This document shows, in pieces, positions 27,888-38,287 of a DNA stretch of 64,000 nt. The stretch is taken from the NCBI GenBank assembly GCA_963169345.1, contig CAUJCT010000027.1, forward strand, positions 104,167 through 168,166, in the 5' to 3' direction. Both the position numbers and the translations under genes were made by a program. Below the pieces are notes generated by a model. That model worked only from the letters and a program-made list of their open reading frames with translations, had not been told where the DNA came from and did not search any database. Numbering within the stretch: position 1 is the stretch's first letter; every line of letters starts with the position of its first letter. Origin of the DNA: Bacteroidota bacterium. Its GTDB lineage: Bacteria; Bacteroidota; Bacteroidia; NS11-12g; UBA955.

Positions 27888-30800
27888 ATGCTTATGAAAC
27901 ATTCTACAAAAATTCTACTACTCTTTTTAGCTGCGTTCCTCTCGACTAATGCTAATCAACTATACGGTCAAACCGTTAGTTCCTCAACAATTATTACGCC
28001 TGTTTGTCAATCCAGCTCTGGTGAAATACAGCTGACTTTTACCAATGTCAATAGTTATCCTTTTGTTGTTATATGGTATGGCAATGGCATAGAAAATGGC
28101 AGAGATACCATTACTTCATCCACCCAGAATCTGACACTATTGCCAGGTTATTATACTTATGGGCAGGGTTATTACATCGATCTTTACAATGTACAATACC
28201 AGTATTTGGGCAGGTTTGAAGCAGGTATCTCCTACAACATATCTAATGCAAATCTCGCGCCCACATGCACCACTCCTGCATTGTTGAACGTCACCAATAT
28301 CAGAAATGGCACTGCACCTTATACTGTTAGTTTACTGGATGACAACAATAATACACTTGCAAGCGGGAGCTCTCCTTTGCAGATTCCATTCAGTACAGTT
28401 TGTCCAATAGCAAAAAGAGTCACTTTAAAAGTAACCGATTCAAATGGTTGTTATTTCCTGAATAATGACACCACTATATCAATTACTTGTAAAGGACTAA
28501 CCGTTAATATTGGTAACACAACTGCTTCATGCACCAATGGAATGGCTATGGTCACCTCTGTCACAGGAAACACAGGTCCATATACATATTTATGGAACAA
28601 TGGCGCAACGACAGATTCCATAAAAAATTTACGACAGGGAACGTATTCATGTATAGTTACTGATTCTGTTAATTGCTCAGGATATACTTCAACTTATGTT
28701 ATTCAGTCAGTTTCTATCAATAGCAACAGTACAATAAAAGCTGCTAACTGTAATTCAGCAGATGGTCAGGCTACCATTTTTGCAACAGGAGGTACAGCTC
28801 CATACACCTACAAATGGTCGAACAATTTCACCGGTCAAACCAATACGACATTAGCAAAAGGCTTACACATAGTTTCAATAGAAGATGCCAAACAGTGCAC
28901 CGGAACAGGGTATGTTTATATAGATTCTAAATCCCCCATATTTGTCAATTACACAGCAACAGCCAGTTCATGTACATCTGCAACAGGTACAGCAACACTT
29001 TCTATATTTGGTGGGCAAACACCTTATACAATAGTTTGGCATGGCAGAAGTAGTACTTCAACAACTATTACAGGACTTCCTCCCGGACCTCAGTCTTTCA
29101 CTGTTACAGATGCTAATGGATGTACCAATAGTAGCGCTGTTGTTATCCCTCCAATTTCAGTGATATCGGCCAGCATTTCAGATAATAAACCAATCTGTCC
29201 CAATAACAATGGCTCTCTGACTGTTTCTGCAAGTTCGACTGCAGGTATAGCAAGCTATAGCTGGAGCAACGGACAATCAACCTCTACAATTTCAAATTTA
29301 AGCATAGGTTATTACAAATGTGTCATCACCGATAACAATGGTTGTATGGTTGAAAAAAGTATTTATCTCGATTATGCCTCTCCGGTAGTATTGAGAGTCA
29401 GAACGAAAGATGCTACCTGTATTTTCAATGCCGACGGAAGTGCAACAGCAGTTGCTTCAGGTGGAACTGCTCCATATACCTATACCTGGTCAGACGGTTC
29501 GAACACAGCCAGTATCAGTTCAAAAAAATCTGGCCAATACAGTGTATCTGTAAGAGATGCCAATGGTTGCTATAATAAGAACTGGGTGATGGCCAGAATT
29601 GGATACAACCCTAATAACAATTCATGCTACTGTGTTATTAAAGGAAATGTATTTGATGATTTAGACAGCAATTGCACAAAGAATACCAATGAAGAAAATA
29701 TATTTAATACACGAGTAACTTGCTCTGGTATTGGTACTTCATTTACTGATTATAGCGGCAACTACAGCTTTAAAGTACCTGCTGGTAATTACACGATTAC
29801 ACAAACTCCCCTTTACAACTCTAATCAAAGCCCTTGTCAGAATAACAATATTGCAGTTAGTTTCACTACTGTTGGTGGTGGTTGCAATCAGGTCATTGAT
29901 TTTGGTAATGTGAGCACACCTTATCATGATATCGTCATTTTCCCTGTCATCAACATGGCACCAATTCCGGGGAAAAATTACAATTACAGAATCATCATGA
30001 AGAACGAAGGTAACCGTAATGAAAGCAGTGCCAACTTTACTTTATTTGAAGATGGACGTTTAAACTACGCAACAACTTCAGGTGTTACATTAAATTCACT
30101 TGGCAATGGATTATACAAGCCAAGTGCGCCTATTTCAATTTCTAAAGGTCAAAGTCATGTATTCTGGAGATACTACTTTACTCCTACTACACTTACTTTA
30201 GGCACTATTTGCAATTTCAGAGATTCTGCTGCTTATACTTCACCAATTTCATTGAAGTGGATAGATGATGAAGCTTCACCATGGAACAACATTCATGATT
30301 ACGATGACATTGTTGTTTCATCCTATGACCCAAATCAAAAGAATGTTTACCCTCAGGGTATTGGGGAAAAAGGTATCATTCCACTCGAACAAAAACAATT
30401 TACCTATGTGGTTCAATTTGAAAACAACGGAACCGCCAATGCCGATAAAGTAGTAATCATCGACACGCTGGATGCTGACCTCGACTGGAGTACTTTTAAA
30501 ACATTAGATGCTTCTCATGGTGTTGATGTATTCATCGATCTCAATGGGGTGGTAACCTTTACTTTCGACAGAATCAATCTGGCATATACCCCTAAAGGCG
30601 TTTATGAACCAGCTGCTCAAGGTTATGTGAGCTATTCTATTAAAGCAAAATCCACAGTTGGCCCTGGTACTCAGCTTACCAATTTTGCTGACATTTATTT
30701 CGACTACAATGCGCCTGTCAGAACCAATACAACAATTAATACGTATGCAACTGACACAACAAACATTCCTTCCTTAAAGCTGAACGAACATATAGCATTG

Positions 30801-31025
30801 TACCCTAATCCAAACAATGGCAGCATGCAACTATCAGCTTCCGAAAATTTAGGCAAAACCTTCCATCTTGAAATTTATAATCTGCAAGGTCAGATTCTGG
30901 ATAATATATTACAATATGAAATCAACACGCCAATTAATACACAACAACTACCCGTTGGTATTTACATTTTAAAAGTAACTACAATGGATGGCAGGGTGCA
31001 TTTCGTCAAATTCATACGACAGTAA
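27888..31025 (+). CDS. SprB-repeat surface protein with T9SS sorting signal
   Basis: A 1045-residue exported protein. It has a signal peptide of about 28 residues ending LYGQ and then at least five SprB-type repeats between about 205 and 570, each with Cys near the start, a GGTAPYTYxW-like core and VTDxNGC at the end. A carboxypeptidase-regulatory or SdrD-B-like segment follows (CYCVIKGNVFDDLDSNC), then a DUF11-like and a DUF7619-like domain (SSYDPNQKNVYPQG to IYFDYNAPVRTNT). The end is a type A T9SS sorting domain (LYPNPNNGSMQLS, LPVGIYILKV). It is likely a cell-surface adhesin exported by the type IX system. A terminator follows. Confidence 0.93.
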   Translation: MLMKHSTKILLLFLAAFLSTNANQLYGQTVSSSTIITPVCQSSSGEIQLTFTNVNSYPFVVIWYGNGIENGRDTITSSTQNLTLLPGYYTYGQGYYIDLYNVQYQYLGRFEAGISYNISNANLAPTCTTPALLNVTNIRNGTAPYTVSLLDDNNNTLASGSSPLQIPFSTVCPIAKRVTLKVTDSNGCYFLNNDTTISITCKGLTVNIGNTTASCTNGMAMVTSVTGNTGPYTYLWNNGATTDSIKNLRQGTYSCIVTDSVNCSGYTSTYVIQSVSINSNSTIKAANCNSADGQATIFATGGTAPYTYKWSNNFTGQTNTTLAKGLHIVSIEDAKQCTGTGYVYIDSKSPIFVNYTATASSCTSATGTATLSIFGGQTPYTIVWHGRSSTSTTITGLPPGPQSFTVTDANGCTNSSAVVIPPISVISASISDNKPICPNNNGSLTVSASSTAGIASYSWSNGQSTSTISNLSIGYYKCVITDNNGCMVEKSIYLDYASPVVLRVRTKDATCIFNADGSATAVASGGTAPYTYTWSDGSNTASISSKKSGQYSVSVRDANGCYNKNWVMARIGYNPNNNSCYCVIKGNVFDDLDSNCTKNTNEENIFNTRVTCSGIGTSFTDYSGNYSFKVPAGNYTITQTPLYNSNQSPCQNNNIAVSFTTVGGGCNQVIDFGNVSTPYHDIVIFPVINMAPIPGKNYNYRIIMKNEGNRNESSANFTLFEDGRLNYATTSGVTLNSLGNGLYKPSAPISISKGQSHVFWRYYFTPTTLTLGTICNFRDSAAYTSPISLKWIDDEASPWNNIHDYDDIVVSSYDPNQKNVYPQGIGEKGIIPLEQKQFTYVVQFENNGTANADKVVIIDTLDADLDWSTFKTLDASHGVDVFIDLNGVVTFTFDRINLAYTPKGVYEPAAQGYVSYSIKAKSTVGPGTQLTNFADIYFDYNAPVRTNTTINTYATDTTNIPSLKLNEHIALYPNPNNGSMQLSASENLGKTFHLEIYNLQGQILDNILQYEINTPINTQQLPVGIYILKVTTMDGRVHFVKFIRQ

Positions 31026-31050
31026 AATTCATATACATATTTAAATTAAA

Positions 31051-31080
31051 AAACGGGAGCATTGAATGTTCCCGTTTTTT
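31051..31080 (+). terminator. Rho-independent terminator after the SprB-repeat gene
   Basis: AAACGGGAGC-N6 and GTTCCCGTTT form a hairpin (with a small asymmetry in the loop region) followed by TTTTT. Confidence 0.85.
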
Positions 31081-31123
31081 GTATAAAGCTGGTCTCAAAA
31101 TCCAAAATTTAATCACAGCTCAG

Positions 31124-31507
31124 TTAAAATTTGCCAAAGAAATCTGTAATATCAAACCAGTATTCTTTCTTTTTCCCTCTTACTCTTACAGTCAGTTTAT
31201 CGTATACGAGTGAATCCATAATCAATGCCTGAGATACAAAGGTGTATGAATTGCCATTCTTTTTTTCAACCTTCCTGATATAATAATACTCGGCAGAAAT
31301 ACCATCACTTGAATTTTTGGCATTTAGTATTTTGATAGCTCTTTCTTTGGTAGAGCCGTTGCCTCCCGAATATCTTATATCACCATATTCAATGGTTGTA
31401 TCCGCGCTTAAACTGAGATTTAGAGATGTTGTTTTCCGGGTGGAGGAACAAGCGTGAATTGTTACAAAAATTATAACAATTAAACTGAGTTGAAATAATT
31501 TCTTCAT
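31124..31507 (-). CDS. Small lipoprotein of unknown function
   Basis: A 127-residue protein with a lipoprotein signal peptide whose lipobox ends HAC-SS at Cys20. The mature part is a single small beta-rich domain. No family is recognised. It lies 17 bases downstream of a 94-residue hypothetical gene on the same strand and is probably co-transcribed with it. Confidence 0.75.
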   Translation of the reverse strand: MKKLFQLSLIVIIFVTIHACSSTRKTTSLNLSLSADTTIEYGDIRYSGGNGSTKERAIKILNAKNSSDGISAEYYYIRKVEKKNGNSYTFVSQALIMDSLVYDKLTVRVRGKKKEYWFDITDFFGKF

Positions 31508-31524
31508 ATAAATTTAGATTTGAT

Positions 31525-31809
31525 TTAATGTTTTAAATTTTGAAATTTCTGCATTTGCCTTTCCCAGATTAATTCGGACAGGCATTTTGCGATTTGATTG
31601 TTCTCTTGTCCAAAGCATTGTTTGGCTTTAGATTCGTATACATCAATTCGATAAAGTATATTGACCAATGCATTAAAATCATGGTCGAGTAAATACTTTA
31701 CTTTTTGCTCAATCCAAAGTTTGACATCGTTGACAGATACAGGCAACTGTTGATCATTAAACAAAGTTGAAAGGTTTTCAATAGCTTTTTTTTCTATTTC
31801 ATTTGACAT
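31525..31809 (-). CDS. Conserved hypothetical protein, 94 residues
   Basis: A soluble, helix-rich protein containing FNALVNILYRIDVYESKAKQ, which I recognise as a conserved segment in uncharacterised Bacteroidota proteins. No motif suggests a function. It precedes the lipoprotein gene and is divergent from the aminopeptidase gene. Confidence 0.65.
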   Translation of the reverse strand: MSNEIEKKAIENLSTLFNDQQLPVSVNDVKLWIEQKVKYLLDHDFNALVNILYRIDVYESKAKQCFGQENNQIAKCLSELIWERQMQKFQNLKH

Positions 31810-31882
31810 ATTTATAAGTCATTGAATATTCAAATTTATCGAAACCAATTTGAAATCCATACATAGTTCTTTATTTTTGAAC

Positions 31883-33160
31883 ATGACGCTATACGAATCG
31901 GTTCTTCACAACAGGAAAAAACTGATAGATGCACTCGAAAAAAAAACTATATGCATACTGATTGGAAATGATATTTTCCCGGGCAACGAAGACGGTACTC
32001 TACCCTATCGACCCGGTGCAGATATTATATGGACGACCGGTATAGAACAGGAGGAAACGGCTCTATTATTGTTCCCGCATCATCCTGAACCTGCGATGCG
32101 TGAAATACTTTTTCTTAAACAGGTGGATGAAACTTTTGTGAAATGGCATGGTAAAAGATTGAGTCGCGAAGAAGCAGCCATCATTTCAGGTGTGAAAAGC
32201 ATCTATCACTACCACGAATTACATACTGTTATTTCAGCTTGTGCTAATTACGCCGATTCATTTACACTCAATCGCATAGAGCATCCTCGTTCTGTCAATA
32301 CAATTGAAACCAGTACCGATAAATTGAATCAATGGATCATCGAACGTTATCCTTTGCATCGCAAAAACAGATTGTCTCCCATCATTGGTCAGCTCAGAGC
32401 ATCTAAAAACCCTTATGAATTATGGTGTATGGGCAAAGCCTGCAACATTTCCGGATTGGGTTTCGAAAGAATTCTGAGTTATGCAGAACCCGGCATAAGC
32501 GGTAAACAAATTATGGCTGAATTGTATCATGAATACCTTCAACACGATGGCAATTGGGCACATTACGAACCAATTGTAGCTTCTGGAGAAAACACCTGCA
32601 TTTTACATTACATCAGTAACGAAAATATATTAAAGGATGGTGAATTGTTGTTAATAGATGCCGCTGCTTCTTATAAACATTACAATGCTGATTTAACGCG
32701 TACAATACCGGTAAATGGTCGATATACTCCCCGTCAGAAGCAGGTTTACAATGCAGTACTTCATATACACAAGGAACTTAAACAAACCATACGATCGGGT
32801 ATGATGATTAAAGATGTTCAAACACTTTGTACAGAATTAACCATAGAGCAATTGTGTAAACTAGGTTTGACCACAACTGCAGAAATCAAGTCCATCGGTC
32901 AGGCTGCTTTAATGAATCGCTATGCTTACCATAATTTCGGGCATTACCTTGGACTGGCAGTGCATGATTCAGGCAATATCCATCAGCCTATACCCGAAAA
33001 TGCCGTCATTACCATCGAACCTGGAATATATATACAGGATGAACACATTGGTGTGCGTATAGAAAACAATGTTCTGGTGATGACGGATGTCACACTTGAC
33101 CTTATGAAAGAAATTCCGATTGAAGCAGAAGAGATTGAAGACCTCATGTCGCAAGCCTGA
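31883..33160 (+). CDS. Aminopeptidase P-like M24 metallopeptidase
   Basis: A 425-residue protein with a creatinase-type N-terminal domain (about 5-165) and a pita-bread M24 catalytic domain. The five metal ligands are visible: Asp259, Asp270, His354, Glu379 and Glu394; His361 in LAVHDSG is the usual second-shell histidine. It removes N-terminal residues before proline. I start at ATG 31883; the upstream extension would need a TTG. The RemB-like gene follows after 34 bases. Confidence 0.92.
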   Translation: MTLYESVLHNRKKLIDALEKKTICILIGNDIFPGNEDGTLPYRPGADIIWTTGIEQEETALLLFPHHPEPAMREILFLKQVDETFVKWHGKRLSREEAAIISGVKSIYHYHELHTVISACANYADSFTLNRIEHPRSVNTIETSTDKLNQWIIERYPLHRKNRLSPIIGQLRASKNPYELWCMGKACNISGLGFERILSYAEPGISGKQIMAELYHEYLQHDGNWAHYEPIVASGENTCILHYISNENILKDGELLLIDAAASYKHYNADLTRTIPVNGRYTPRQKQVYNAVLHIHKELKQTIRSGMMIKDVQTLCTELTIEQLCKLGLTTTAEIKSIGQAALMNRYAYHNFGHYLGLAVHDSGNIHQPIPENAVITIEPGIYIQDEHIGVRIENNVLVMTDVTLDLMKEIPIEAEEIEDLMSQA

Positions 33161-33181
33161 GAGATATGTCTTAAACTTCAT

Positions 33182-33189
33182 TATCTTTG
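33182..33189 (+). promoter_or_regulatory. -7 box immediately before the RemB-like start codon
   Basis: TATCTTTG matches TAnnTTTG and lies five bases before ATG 33195. No clear -33 box is present. Confidence 0.4.
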
Positions 33190-33194
33190 CCCTA

Positions 33195-34799
33195 ATGAGG
33201 CTTATTATCTTTTGCTTCTTATTTTTGATTGCATCCGCTGAAGCACAACATGTATTTTTCCCTGTTGAATCACAGCAGGCTTATCAGGCCTATCGCTATC
33301 AATACAGAGGATACCGTAGACAGGTTATAGACCCGGCACTTAATTTATTTCGTCAAAATCTGGCATTTAAAACCAATGATTCTATAGTAGAAGTGCAAAT
33401 TGTTGATGCAGTAATGGCCGACAATATATTTAATCAACCTCTATTTGGATTTTTATATAAAGACAAAGTCAACTTTTACAGCTTTGAGAAAAAAGATCAA
33501 TACATAGTAAAAATAAATCCAATTCTGCATTTTGAGAGTGGGCAGGATGACAGCGGCATGATATGGACCAATAAAAGAGGATTAGAGATTAAGGGGAATA
33601 TTGGTGGATTTGAAAAAGGAGTAGGTTTTTACACCATGCTAAGCGAGAATCAGGCCTTATTGCCGTATCCATATCGTTATTTTACCGATTCACTCAACTT
33701 TGTTCCAAATGAACTCTTTTATAAAAAATTCAAAAACAAAGGTGCGGTCGATTATTTTCAAGCCAGAGGTTATATAACATTCAATGCAGTCAAAAACTAT
33801 GTTAAATTTCAATTTGGACACGATAAAAATAAAATCGGCAATGGCTACCGCTCTCTCATTCTCAGCGATTATGCACCACAATACCTGTTTTTAAAAATCA
33901 ATACCGACGTAGAAAGGTTGCATTATCAGAACCTGTTTACTCAGTTTACTGACAATGGGCCTATCATGAGTAATGTTTTATTTGGCAAACGATATGGTGC
34001 CTTCCACAGATTGAGCTATGAATTCAGGCCAAACCTGATATTTGGGGTCAACGAAATGGTCATCTTCGACAGGATAGACAGCACTCAGTCAAATCAATTC
34101 GACTTTAACTATCTCAATCCCGTTATATTCTATCGCTCCATTGAGTCGAATCTGGGCAGCAGAGACAACAGTATGATTGCCATAGATGGTTCATGGGCTA
34201 TTCGCAATAAGTATATCCTGTATGGCCAATTGGTATTGGATGAATTCAATTTAAAGTTTCTGAAATCCAGTCCTGACTGGTGGGGTAATAAATACGCCTA
34301 TCAATTGGGTGTAAGATTCCTCGACTTTTTAAAACTCGAAAATTTAGATATCAATCTGGAGTACAACCGATGCCGGCCGTTCACATACAGTCACATGCGA
34401 CCAACGCAGAGTTTCAGTCACTTCAACCAGGCGCTGGCACATCCACTGGGCGCCAATTTTGCAGAAATCATTACGGATATCCGATACAACTATAAACGCT
34501 GGCAGGCCCATGCTACAGTCATTTATGCTAAAATGGGCAGAGACAGTGCTTTAAATGGCCGAAATTATGGGTCCAACATCCTTAGACCATACACAACCCG
34601 ATTCTCCGATTACGGGTCAGTGATGTATGTCGGGAAAGTAACCGAGCTCCTAAGTGCCAATGCCACGCTCAGTTTTCAGATTAAAACAGGCATTTTTGCA
34701 GATGCATCGCTCAATTATCGAAAGATTACAGGTTCGGATAATCTCTTCTTTAGCCTCGGACTGCGCATAAACAGCCATATCAAACGCTTTGATTACTAG
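33195..34799 (+). CDS. RemB-like outer-membrane/gliding-associated protein
   Basis: A 534-residue protein with a signal peptide ending SAEAQ. The body is beta-rich and contains the block GHDKNKIGNGYRSLILSDYA and further on PVIFYRSIESNLGS and LYGQLVLDEFNLKFL, as in gliding motility protein RemB and Wzi-like capsule assembly proteins. RemB is a cell-surface component that affects gliding in Flavobacterium johnsoniae. I choose the ATG at 33195, which starts a good signal peptide. A TATCTTTG box at 33182-33189 ends five bases before it, so the message would be leaderless. Confidence 0.75.
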   Translation: MRLIIFCFLFLIASAEAQHVFFPVESQQAYQAYRYQYRGYRRQVIDPALNLFRQNLAFKTNDSIVEVQIVDAVMADNIFNQPLFGFLYKDKVNFYSFEKKDQYIVKINPILHFESGQDDSGMIWTNKRGLEIKGNIGGFEKGVGFYTMLSENQALLPYPYRYFTDSLNFVPNELFYKKFKNKGAVDYFQARGYITFNAVKNYVKFQFGHDKNKIGNGYRSLILSDYAPQYLFLKINTDVERLHYQNLFTQFTDNGPIMSNVLFGKRYGAFHRLSYEFRPNLIFGVNEMVIFDRIDSTQSNQFDFNYLNPVIFYRSIESNLGSRDNSMIAIDGSWAIRNKYILYGQLVLDEFNLKFLKSSPDWWGNKYAYQLGVRFLDFLKLENLDINLEYNRCRPFTYSHMRPTQSFSHFNQALAHPLGANFAEIITDIRYNYKRWQAHATVIYAKMGRDSALNGRNYGSNILRPYTTRFSDYGSVMYVGKVTELLSANATLSFQIKTGIFADASLNYRKITGSDNLFFSLGLRINSHIKRFDY

Positions 34800-34870
34800 G
34801 ATTAAAGCAATATCACGAGTTAGATTTCCACATTTTTCATAGTTTGGATTGACCTTTTAAATAATTTCAA

Positions 34871-34878
34871 TATGTTTG
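34871..34878 (+). promoter_or_regulatory. -7 box of the deoxynucleoside kinase gene
   Basis: TATGTTTG matches TAnnTTTG, with TTG at 34849-34851 as possible -33. The start codon follows after six bases. Confidence 0.5.
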
Positions 34879-34884
34879 CACCAA

Positions 34885-35523
34885 ATGAGCAAGGCTAAGA
34901 ATAAAGTGATGCACATTGCGGTTGCAGGCAACATTGGAAGCGGAAAAACCACATTGGCTAATATGTTGGCAAAACATTACGGCTGGGAAGTCCAGCTGGA
35001 AGACAATGATGACAATCCGTACATCAGTGATTTTTATGAAGATATGCAGAGATGGAGTTTCAATCTGCAGGTATACTTCCTGAATGTCCGTTACAACAAC
35101 ATCAAAAAAATCCGTGAAAACGACAAGCCTACCATTCAGGATAGGACCATTTATGAAGATGCCAATATTTTTGCACCAAATCTTCATGCTATGGGTTTGA
35201 TGAGTACCCGCGACTTTGAAAATTACAGTTCCTTGTTCAGCTCAATGAACGAAATGATTCAGCCTCCTGATTTATTGATTTATCTGAGAGGATCTATTCC
35301 TACTCTTGTAAAACAAATTCAGCAAAGAGGCAGAGATTATGAAGATTCTATTCGTCTGGATTATCTGAAACGTTTGAATGAACGTTACGAAGCCTGGATT
35401 TCTACATATAAACTCGGTCGATTGGTGATATTGAACATCGACGAGCTGGATTTCGAAAACGACACCAACGACGCCAATTTTGTAATCAACAAGATTGAAG
35501 CCGAGTTGAATGGTTTGTTTTAA
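34885..35523 (+). CDS. Deoxynucleoside kinase
   Basis: A 212-residue kinase of the dNK family that phosphorylates deoxynucleosides in salvage. The P-loop is GNIGSGKT at 15-22 and the conserved DRTIYED corresponds to the catalytic ERS/DRS motif; RGRDYE marks the lid region. The substrate (dA, dG or dC) cannot be read from the sequence. I choose ATG 34885. A TATGTTTG box at 34871-34878 lies six bases upstream, giving a nearly leaderless message. Confidence 0.9.
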   Translation: MSKAKNKVMHIAVAGNIGSGKTTLANMLAKHYGWEVQLEDNDDNPYISDFYEDMQRWSFNLQVYFLNVRYNNIKKIRENDKPTIQDRTIYEDANIFAPNLHAMGLMSTRDFENYSSLFSSMNEMIQPPDLLIYLRGSIPTLVKQIQQRGRDYEDSIRLDYLKRLNERYEAWISTYKLGRLVILNIDELDFENDTNDANFVINKIEAELNGLF

Positions 35524-36370
35524 TCCGACTGCCACATAGGTGGTAATCTAATGATATTTTATTAAGTGTAGCTGCATAATGTCCTTCGAAGGTAGAACAC
35601 AGAACGGGGGCGGAACACACGGATCACACAGAAATTTTTGTGGCCTTTGACACGGCAAATGGTTTGCTTGCGCAAACGGAAGGCGCGGAAGGATTGCGGA
35701 AAGCTAAAATTTCATCGACAAGTTCTACAACTTAAAGACTAAACGGCGAAGCCCTTCAGCAGCGTCAGCAATCAGCTTTTCCTTCTACTTATCAATTTCG
35801 TTTTTTTTATCGCAGATATCGCAGATATTTTTTATTCCTTTATCATGTCATTAGTGTAATTTTTAATAATTCTTTTTTTTCGAACTATCCGCCATAGGCG
35901 GTGGGAAGACGCAGAAAGATTCGCAGATGATTGGGGGTTTCTATAATCAAATCAGAAAAAAGCACAAATAGATTTGGGACAATAAAGTTCTGTGCAATCT
36001 GCGTCAAAAAAGTCCTCAACATTAATGGAAGATAAACTGTTGCTTTCCTCATAGCTTTCCGCGACATCTGCCGGTTTCCTGCAAAGCAGGTATACCGGAA
36101 CAAATCCATTAAAATAAAAAGTTAATAAAATAAAGTTCTGTGTAATCTGCGTCAAAATAATCCTATCTTTAAAATACTACAAACCGCTGTCACCTCCACC
36201 CCGAAACAATTCAGCTATTCAGCCTTTCAGCAGCGTCAGCGTTCAGCCCTCCATCTTCTAGTTTATCTATAAACTCTATGACTTAACGACTTAACGACTT
36301 AACGGCGAAGCCCTTCACCGCGAAACAATTCAGCTATTCAGCCTTTCAGCAGCGTCAGCGTTCAGCTTCT
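35524..36370. repeat. Intergenic composite-repeat region 1
   Basis: No gene is supported. The left part (about 35589-35702) is a core repeat in minus orientation. The middle contains CGCAGATATCGCAGAT and TCTGCGTC blocks seen again near 42.7-42.9 kb. The right part holds the inverse TTAAGTCG module (GACTTAACGACTTAACGG, 36280-36305) and GCTGAA units in inverse orientation, duplicated at 36210-36245 and 36325-36365. Confidence 0.8.
35662..35677 (-). repeat. GNRA hairpin, core copy 1
   Basis: On the minus strand GTTTGCGCAAGCAAAC forms a 6-bp stem with the loop GCAA and is followed by CATTTGCCGTGTCAAA. Confidence 0.85.
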
Positions 36371-38287
36371 TTAATTAACAACCGTCCCCAACATCTCACT
36401 AATCATATTCCTGACTTCGGTGAGTTGAATGTGATAATGCAGACAGAAATTGCGCTTTTCGTCTTCCTCGGCTTGCTGCAATTCCTCCAGATTGGCTTTG
36501 ATTAGCTGTTCGAGTTTGCTCTTTTTTAGGAATAAAAATAAAGATTGCAAATCCTGAACATAATTTTCTTTTTCAGTTTTAACTATAATGCCATTATCCG
36601 ACCAGGCTGAACTTAACTCGTGCTGCTCAGTCAGAAAATCTGCTGCCATTTTGCGAATTTCAGCATCTTCATGGTTAACAAAGAACTGCTCATTGAAGTC
36701 CAGTTCGTGCTCCATAATGGCAGTGATTTCATCCAATACTTTTTGGTAAACAGGATTGACTATCTTAAGGGCATCGTCCTCCTTTAGTTCTTTGAAAACA
36801 AAGTCAGCAACAGTCGCATCTTCCATAAACTTTTTATGTCCACTTTGAATCAGCAAACGAATGAGATTCATCTCCTGTTCATCGCCACCACTGTACAATT
36901 CCTGAGGCGGTAACTCTGTCTTGGTATGCAGAATTTCCTGAATTTCCTGAGGAATTGGCTGCTGATCAAGAGCATTTTTATTTTTGCGCAGCTTGTTGAT
37001 TTCTACCAACAACAGTTTTTCGTCGGTATCCATCAGTCTGCTGCATTCACGGGCATAAGCGGCACGTTTCAACGCATCCGGAATGAGCGAAATACTGGTA
37101 AGTAAATTTTTAACTACTTCGGTTTTGCGGATTGGATCGTTGCCGACACCTTCCATTAGTAAATCCGTTTTGAAAAGTATAAAATCCTTTTCCTGTTCCT
37201 GAAGATATTTTTTAAATTCAACGGGACCCAAATGTTTGCAATAACTATCGGGGTCTTCACCTTCAGGAAAACTAACCGTACGCACATTCAAACCCTGTTC
37301 AAGAAGCAGGTCAATACCTCGCAATGAAGCCTTAATACCGGCAGCATCTCCATCATAGAGCACTGTCACATTATCTGTAAACCTTTTTATAAGCTTAATC
37401 TGTCCTTCAGTCAGAGATGTTCCTGAAGAAGCGACAACATTCTTCACATCCGACTGATGCAAGGTAATCACATCAGTATAACCCTCCACCAAAAAGCAAT
37501 TGTTAAGCGTTTTTATGGCTTTTTTAGATTGGAAAATACCATACAGTACATTGCTTTTATGGTATACATCTGTCTCAGGTGAATTGAGGTATTTTGGTGA
37601 TTTATCATCTTTAACCAGCTGACGACCGCCGAAAGCAATGACTTTTCCGGTTAAGTCGTGAATAGGAAAAATGACTCTGTGCCTGAACAAATCGAAATAC
37701 GATTCATCTTCTCTTTTCTTTATCAGACCGGCATCTGCAAAATGCGTCAGATTAAACTGATGGGCTTTAGCCGCGTCCACCAGACTGGTCCAGCCTTGGG
37801 GCGAGTAACCCAATTGGAATTCATCAATAGTTTGTTTGGTAAAACCTCTCTCTCTAAAATACGTATCCCCCACTACCCTGCCCTCATCGCTGTTGTGGAG
37901 TTGATCTATGAAATACTTATTGGCAAAATCGAGCGCCACTAAAAGGCTTTCGCGTTTCTTTTGTTGTTCGTCGTATTCTTCGCGATTAACGAGCGTGTCC
38001 TCTTCAAGTGTGATGTGGTATTTGGAAGCCAGTTTCCGGATGGCATCGGCAAAACTGAGACTGTCGTGTTCCATCAGGAAGCTGACAGAGTTACCCGCTT
38101 TACCGCAACCAAAGCATTTGTAAATCCCTTTAGTAGGGGAAACGGTAAAACTAGGTGTTTTTTCATCATGAAACGGGCATCTTCCCAGGAGGTTGGCCCC
38201 ACGTTTTTTCAGAGCAATATAATCTCCCACCACCTCTTCAATAACGGCGGCATTAATCACTTCATCAACAGATTTGCGGGAGATCAT
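36371..38287 (-). CDS. dnaG: DNA primase
   Basis: The 638-residue primase that makes RNA primers at the replication fork. The N-terminal CHC2 zinc ribbon has Cys37, His40, Cys58 and Cys61 (RCPFHDEKTPSF and YKCFGCGKAGN). The RNA polymerase core contains GYSPQGW and FGGRQLVKDDKSPKYLNSPET, and the TOPRIM part has VEGYTDVI and DGDAAG. The C-terminal 200 residues are helical, with the variable helicase-binding region. The gene is flanked on both sides by repeat regions. Confidence 0.96.
   Translation of the reverse strand: MISRKSVDEVINAAVIEEVVGDYIALKKRGANLLGRCPFHDEKTPSFTVSPTKGIYKCFGCGKAGNSVSFLMEHDSLSFADAIRKLASKYHITLEEDTLVNREEYDEQQKKRESLLVALDFANKYFIDQLHNSDEGRVVGDTYFRERGFTKQTIDEFQLGYSPQGWTSLVDAAKAHQFNLTHFADAGLIKKREDESYFDLFRHRVIFPIHDLTGKVIAFGGRQLVKDDKSPKYLNSPETDVYHKSNVLYGIFQSKKAIKTLNNCFLVEGYTDVITLHQSDVKNVVASSGTSLTEGQIKLIKRFTDNVTVLYDGDAAGIKASLRGIDLLLEQGLNVRTVSFPEGEDPDSYCKHLGPVEFKKYLQEQEKDFILFKTDLLMEGVGNDPIRKTEVVKNLLTSISLIPDALKRAAYARECSRLMDTDEKLLLVEINKLRKNKNALDQQPIPQEIQEILHTKTELPPQELYSGGDEQEMNLIRLLIQSGHKKFMEDATVADFVFKELKEDDALKIVNPVYQKVLDEITAIMEHELDFNEQFFVNHEDAEIRKMAADFLTEQHELSSAWSDNGIIVKTEKENYVQDLQSLFLFLKKSKLEQLIKANLEELQQAEEDEKRNFCLHYHIQLTEVRNMISEMLGTVVN

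Noticed and set aside
35885..36155. Two minus-strand frames with related translations
   Set aside because: They are translations of the repeated CGCAGAT/TCTGCGTC blocks in different frames and have no start context.
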